A stretch of DNA of 64,000 nucleotides from Adiantum capillus-veneris (lineage: Eukaryota; Streptophyta; Polypodiopsida; Polypodiales; Pteridaceae), in the NCBI GenBank assembly GCA_014529385.2, contig CM043960.1:23076896-23140895 (forward strand), written 5' to 3'. The notes below the pieces were generated by a model. The model was not told the origin of the DNA and ran no database searches. It saw only the letters and a list, made by a program, of their open reading frames with translations. Made by a program: the position numbers and the translations under genes. This document shows, piece after piece, positions 58,641-64,000 of this stretch (the first letter of the stretch is position 1; each line of letters begins with the position of its first letter).

Positions 58641-59455
58641 GAAAAAAACAAAAAATATATATATACATAGTGGAATGCTACAAGATCTATCTTGTATCTT
58701 TTTGTATATATAAATATATTTTCTATAATTTACATATACATATCTAAGTATAATAATAAGCTTTCTATCTCATCATATTATTTATCTCAAGGGTAGCATA
58801 TTCTTACTTTACCGTTAGAAAGTACTATGGAAAAAAGTGTCAATAACTTCGCCTCTTTAACCTGGAGCAAAAAGCATTGTTTCTTTCTTTCTACTATCTC
58901 ATTATCATCTTACACCCTAGCTATCCTATATCTACGATAACTTTCAATATATATATATATATATATAAAATATATTTTTCATTTATTTCTTTTTAGTAGC
59001 TACTAGGAAGGAATCAAATCCTAGTGGGACGCTACCTTGCATGATTTTCGAAGATGCACTCATTTTTATGTATTATTAAAAGGATGCTTACAAACCTTTG
59101 TCAAGGAGCAATGTCATGCTTTCATATTGCATGAGGTGTCCATTGGAATTAAGTGGAAGTTTAAGCTGAGGGGACCACAAAAAGACTTTGCTACCAAAAA
59201 GATACCCTATTTTAGTGAATTTTTTACACAAGGTTCTAATCCAAATTGGAAATATTACATAAAATGAGAGTCGTACCTCATGAGTTGATTTTTTTGCCCC
59301 TATTTTTTTTTCTTTATTTGGACCCACGGTTGAGGAGATGTGATCAAAATGGTGGACCTCAGTCCGCCCACATCATGCAGGGACAACTCATTTCAAACTT
59401 TGTCAGTTCCTGTTCACACTGGCTCTTCTCTTTCTTGTGTAACCTTTGCGGGTTC

Positions 59456-59480
59456 CTTTCACCTATAAAAGAGGACCTCT
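59456..59480 (+). promoter_or_regulatory. LTR-like core promoter
   Basis: TTTCACCTATAAAAGAGGACC has a strong TATA box (59464-59471). The next ~40 bases have the U3/R-like look of plant LTR promoters. I could not identify LTR ends or a paired copy, so the parent element is undefined. A 17-base repeat (GTACATCTCTCCCCG, twice near 59750-59785) lies downstream. Confidence 0.4.
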
Positions 59481-59584
59481 TCTTCCTTGAAAACCATTCA
59501 AGAGGGAGTGATAGAATTCATGCCAAATTAGTCTTTAGCCCTACACTTGCCTTTGAGGAAGGCTAGCTAAACTTAAAAGCATTC

Positions 59585-60034
59585 TTGCAAACATCAACTC
59601 TATTCAATCAAGGCGGAAGTCTTCTGTCTCTTGTCATCTTCATCAAATTGGCCTCCTATCTCTATCTCTCTTGTGTCCTAATTGTTTCTCTTGAAGGCAT
59701 TCAAACAACAACGCTCTATCAACATTCTTCTTGTGAAGAAATAGCACAAGGTACATCTCTCCCCGCTACAAGTACATCTCTCCCCGAAGTGTCCTTATTA
59801 CCTACGCGTAAGAATAGGGCTTGGGAGGGAAACTTCTCTTCTCTTCACTTCTCTCATATCTACATTTTGCATATACTAGAGTTATCCTACATGAATAATC
59901 CACATGATGTGAATTTCTATCACTTCCACTCTATGGGATCTATTGCAATTAATGTATGGATTAACTGTAAAATACACTTTCAACAATGTATAGTGTTTCT
60001 CTTTGGCTCAGAAAGGCAGTCATTGTATGGCTGA
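59585..60034 (+). other. Unrecognised open frame
   Basis: A 149-codon plus-strand frame with hydrophobic start (GGSLLSLVIFIKLASYLYLS) and no repeat bias, about 120 bases downstream of the LTR-like TATA box. No domain is recognised and the composition is not strongly coding-like. A chance frame in LTR or leader sequence is possible. Confidence 0.2.
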
Positions 60035-62680
60035 CAAACCCTACTACAAATGCTCCCGTTGTAGATGCTAAGTTAGGCCTCAATACTAGTAGGTCATAGA
60101 TGAGATTCCGAAACACTGATGAAATCTATGTAAACTTGGTTGTACTAGCATCAGTTTTATCTACATACACCACATCATCAAGCTACTCATCACATATGGA
60201 TGTATCTTTACAAACACTGGGATGGCTATGTTATTCTCATTGATAGGAAAAACTACGTGTCATGCAATCAACTCATCAACCTCTAGCATGAGTATATCAA
60301 AAGAGCTCCATGTCGTCCATCTGTGTATGTATCTCTAGCAAGGAGACATGCTCTACCTCTATCTGATGACACATGTCATCTCTCACTAGATCACTAACTC
60401 TCTATCTCTTTCTCAGCAAAGATACTAACATGTCCTACATAGCTAAAAGCTCTATCTCATGAGCATGGTGGAGCTCACTAGCAAAGGGAACACATCTCAT
60501 CTCTCACTCATCACATGCAAGCAAAAAAACCAAGACTATTACATCTCGTACCTCAGATACATGCATAAGATATACCAAGCCACTCCAGGCTCCCCTAGCA
60601 ATCACTAGTGATCTGCAATGCATCTGAAAAGATTTCTCTCTATATAGTATCTCACGTCCACAATCTACTAGTTGTCTCATTGAGGTTAAACTCTATCTCA
60701 GCTAAAGAACATAGTGACATATCTCAAAGTGCATATGATGCACCATTAGTAGGAAACGACAAGAATACATGCTCCTGCAATGTCAAACGCCAAACCACCG
60801 GCCAAGTGCACACCACCAAAGCTCCCACTACAAAAAGTGCTAAATAACTCACGATGTGGTGTGATGTGGAAAACTGCATCCTCATCTAGCAACCAATGGG
60901 AAGTAGTGCCCCCTCTCAAAGACATCTAAGTAACAAGAATGCTAGAGGTAAACATGACATCATTGTCATTGGCATATTGAGCCACCTCTCTAGTATCTGT
61001 CAAAACCATCTTTGCATCTTGTATACATCGTTGCCGCTGCCTCATACGTCAAAAGCAACAATGTCTAGTATACCTTGCATGACCACATTGCCAACAATGC
61101 AAGTATCGGCAAGAACGAGATCTCCGTCTCTCATGAGTCATGTCTGCAGACTAAAACATCGCACATATTTGCTAAATGGATGTCAAGAAATCAAAACTAT
61201 GGCGAAAAATCTTGAGAGAAATATGAGCAAAGTCGCAACCATAAACCATGCCAAAATGGCGACCACTATCTCAATCCAATGCTCACAAATGCAAAAATGT
61301 AGCTCTTCCAAAGCAATGTACACTAGCAGTGCCAAAGACTTGACGCATATTTGTGGGATAAACAACTTTGAAAAGAGCTTAAAACGCATAACCATATGCA
61401 TGAATAGAGAGCAAACACGATGCTCAATACTCATTCCATAGAACTACATACACAATCTGACAACTCCAAGGAACTTGTACCTGTAACCTGTAGAACTTGT
61501 GACTATCTATAACAACGAGCATACTCAAATATCCCTACTACAAGAGTGGGTACAAAAACACCAATCTCTATCCGAAACTGACAAAACCTATCAAAGTGAG
61601 AGTCAAAACTTGATCATTGTCAAAGTGGAATTAAATATCGACTGTTAAAGCATCGGAGAGTAAGTTGTAGATACGTAAAAAGCATGGCAAGAATCTGGGG
61701 AAAAACGACACAGTTTCTCTTGAAAATTTAAAAAAATCTCACTAAAATTGTATAGAGTATAAAGAGACACTCAGTGTCTTAGTAGCAAATCCACATATGG
61801 AATACCTAAACTGCTAGAATCATGTCAATGTAACTCACTCTTGAACGAACGGTTCTATGGATAATTGTACCTGTCAAAAATCCATGTAAACCTATGAATC
61901 TATCACTTGTGAGTTGTATCTAGTTCACTCTATATCCACATATGCATACATAGCAAAAATTGAAAAAAACCATGCTAGAAATACTATTTGAACTAACCAC
62001 ACTGTCATACATGAACACATAACATATGCATCATAATCCGCACTAGAAAAAAATGCATCCTATGAGCAGAAAACCTTAGCCAGAATGTCCATCATCGATT
62101 GAAAAAGCGCACACACTAAGATCACAAGCCGGAGCCACTCTGGAAAAATCATCAAAGCCATATGTGTCATGGATGTGTTATGTCAAAGGAGGAAATCTAG
62201 TCGATGTTGAGGGGGTCACTGAGCAGATTATGTCGGAGCCAAGCCGCTCCGAATCTGTGATAGAGGAGAGACAATGCCACTCCCTCTTGATCCAAGTTCG
62301 TGGTAAGCCGAGATGCAAGGCGATGCCATTGATGGCAAGGCTATGCGTCCTGAGGAAAGCCGAACTGCTCTCTTTTGCATTCATTATGTAGAAGCTGAGA
62401 AGAAGATATCAATGGCCGTTTTTCACCGCCAGACAGAAGCTTGCCAAGAATCCAAACATCCAATGCCGATGTCAAAGGTATCTAGGGAGGTTGAGGCCGA
62501 GATGGTGCCAAAAAAATGAGGCTATGCCAAAGGAGATCCAAGTTGCTCGCTCTCGCTCTTACTATGTCAAAAACATTTCAACTGCAAAAATTCAGCTTGA
62601 GGTCGATGTCGCTGCCAAGGTCCATGTTGTCGTTGAGGTCTATGTCAAAATCAAAGAAGCCGATGTCGAAGCTCAAAACT
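60035..62680. other. No recognisable gene
   Basis: AT-rich sequence with frames such as 60896-61441 plus (181 codons, Ser/Thr/His/Met-rich) and 62164-62391. They show no motif I can name. A stretch near 62590-62680 repeats GAGGTC(G/T)ATGTC-like words, giving an alternating Val-rich translation. No structural repeats or TSDs were found. Confidence 0.45.
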
Positions 62681-62683
62681 TGG

Positions 62684-62685
<2 letters not shown>

Positions 62686-62748
<63 letters not shown>

Positions 62749-62762
62749 TGTGTGTGTGTGCA
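62686..62762. repeat. (GT)n microsatellite
   Basis: About 30 GT units, with a second tract at about 62829-62851 followed by GCGCGC/ATGCGCGTGC, an alternating purine-pyrimidine run with Z-DNA potential. Confidence 0.95.
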
Positions 62763-62899
62763 TGCTACAAACTATACACTCATCTTGCCACACCTCCTTG
62801 CAAATTCTAAACCCAACACACAAGAAATTGTGTGTGTGTGTGTGTGTGTGTGCGCGCGCATGCGCGTGCATGTGTGTGTGTTATACACACACTTGTAAG

Positions 62900-63983
62900 A
62901 AAAAGGTGCTTCTAGCATGTGCTCATGAAACTGATAATAAATGATCACAGCATACCTTAATTCTGTTGGAAATGAGGCTACCCAAGCTATAAAGGCATAC
63001 ACTTGTGCTGGTCCTGATGAAAATTGAAAGAACTTTGGTAAATTTTGGAATACGTACCACAAAAATTGTTCAAACCAAATGATAGAAGAGGAACATTTGG
63101 AATTTGCATCAACCCTTTTGCATTGACATTTGAGGAAGGGTCTATAAGAATTCCAATAGTTTCTCAGAAATCATTTTTGATCCTTTGCCCTGTCCATAAG
63201 AGAAAGTCCCTTGGTGTGACCAATGATTGAGGAATTTGAACATTTTTTACCATCCACATCGGATAATTTGACCTGCTTCAGCTCAAAGAGAACATCTTGT
63301 GATAAAAGATGTTTGGAATGTAATGCAAGGGTTTTACATTATTCTACAATGTTAGTGGGTATGCTACAAAGCAATCCTAGAGAGGAAATTGTAAAAGGTG
63401 CTCGATGGTTCAATATTTCATAATCCCAGAGCTTGTGTTCAAGTCAAATAGCATCCAACTCCACTTGCCTGGGTGGTAGTAATGGGACTACTTCTGAAAA
63501 GAGTTTAGAAACTGCTCTTTCTGGGGATAAATTGTTTGCATCTGCGAAAAAGTTGAGAGCTTCTTTCTCTTCTTCTTCAAGAAGGTCTAGATTTAAAAGG
63601 GGATTGATGACCTTTTCTAAGTGCTTAATTTCTATAGGGACCGCAGGGAGGTTATTGATAAAATACAACTTGTTCACCATAGTGGGTAGAGAAGTGAAAT
63701 AAAAATCAATATTTGAGCTATCTTGTGCATCAATACTGGGTAATTTAGCTAGGAAGGTACTGAAAGCTTCCAAAAGCTTATCCTTCTCTTTTCTGGAGAG
63801 AATAAGTGAGGAGAGGCAATCATTGATAGAAGTTGTATTTAAAACAGATATAGAGTGGGTGATAAGAGCTTGTTTCTTAAAATCAAGCAACTTTTTGTGG
63901 AATTCCACTCCTTTGAAACAAGAAATTATACATTGGGTACCAATTGGTGGAACCAAAATGTCTTCTTTTATACCATATCCCAA
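62900..63983 (-). CDS. Unrecognised coding candidate at right edge
   Basis: The minus-strand frame 63983-63444 (179 codons, MGYGIKEDILVPPIGTQC) is non-repetitive, helix-rich and typical of a folded protein: SRKEKDKLLEAFSTFLAKLP, HLEKVINPLLNLDLLEEEEK, VSKLFSEVVPLLPPRQVELD. Continued reading leftward with a few stops gives HRAPFTISSLGLLCSIPTN, SQDVLFELKQVKLSDVDGKK and, near 63060-62950, WYVFQNLPKFFQFSSGPAQV. It may be exons of a host gene or a decayed transposon protein. The start may lie beyond the window. I do not recognise the family. Confidence 0.4.
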
Positions 63984-64000
63984 ACAAGTGAGAGATCACG

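Overview
This is a repeat-dominated stretch of a large eukaryotic nuclear genome, almost certainly a land plant. The evidence is plant-type LTR retrotransposons with tRNA-iMet-like primer sites, a chromodomain Ty3/gypsy element, LINEs, a Harbinger-type transposase relic, long (GA)n/(CT)n tracts, and a histone H3 fold of the CENH3 type. I cannot name the species; a seed-free plant such as a fern is a guess. No intact conserved single-copy gene is visible. Most coding potential is transposable-element protein broken by stops and frameshifts.

Layout. 1-3.1 kb: microsatellites and a minus-strand LINE fragment. 3142-11494: a full-length but dead chromovirus (minus strand) with a perfect 5-bp target-site duplication (TSD), inserted among copies of a ~210-bp repeat. 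11.5-19.3 kb: tandem repeats, an unrecognised broken coding stretch, a foldback, a Harbinger relic split by a 169-bp (CT)n tract, a possible tRNA-derived SINE and a copia-like LTR fragment. 19381-25695: a second LTR element (minus strand, TSD GGAGG) with gag and protease but no reverse transcriptase (RT); it carries a rearranged piece of an alpha-tubulin gene between G-rich minisatellite blocks. 26284-26588: copia-like LTR with primer-binding site (PBS). 26.9-28.8 kb: decayed plus-strand gag relic. 28812-30401: solo LTR of the chromovirus family with TSD TGGAA.

31.9-36.4 kb is the least TE-like part. It has a plus-strand unknown gene candidate, and on the minus strand a CENH3-like histone-fold ORF followed by a multi-exon Ulp1/C48 protease-like gene. 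36.6-39.1 kb: a plus-strand LINE whose endonuclease and RT C-terminal part remain but whose RT core is deleted.

39.5-58.6 kb is nested. An LTR element with a short gag remnant has its second LTR interrupted by a 16-kb minus-strand LTR element (41625-57653). That giant element encodes a gag-like protein and an aspartic protease, no RT, and a leader carrying an array of near-identical 24-bp palindromes. 58.7-64 kb: an LTR-like promoter, unrecognised sequence, a (GT)n tract and a minus-strand coding candidate running toward the right edge.

The strongest leads are the palindrome array, the CENH3-like/C48 pair and the tubulin capture.
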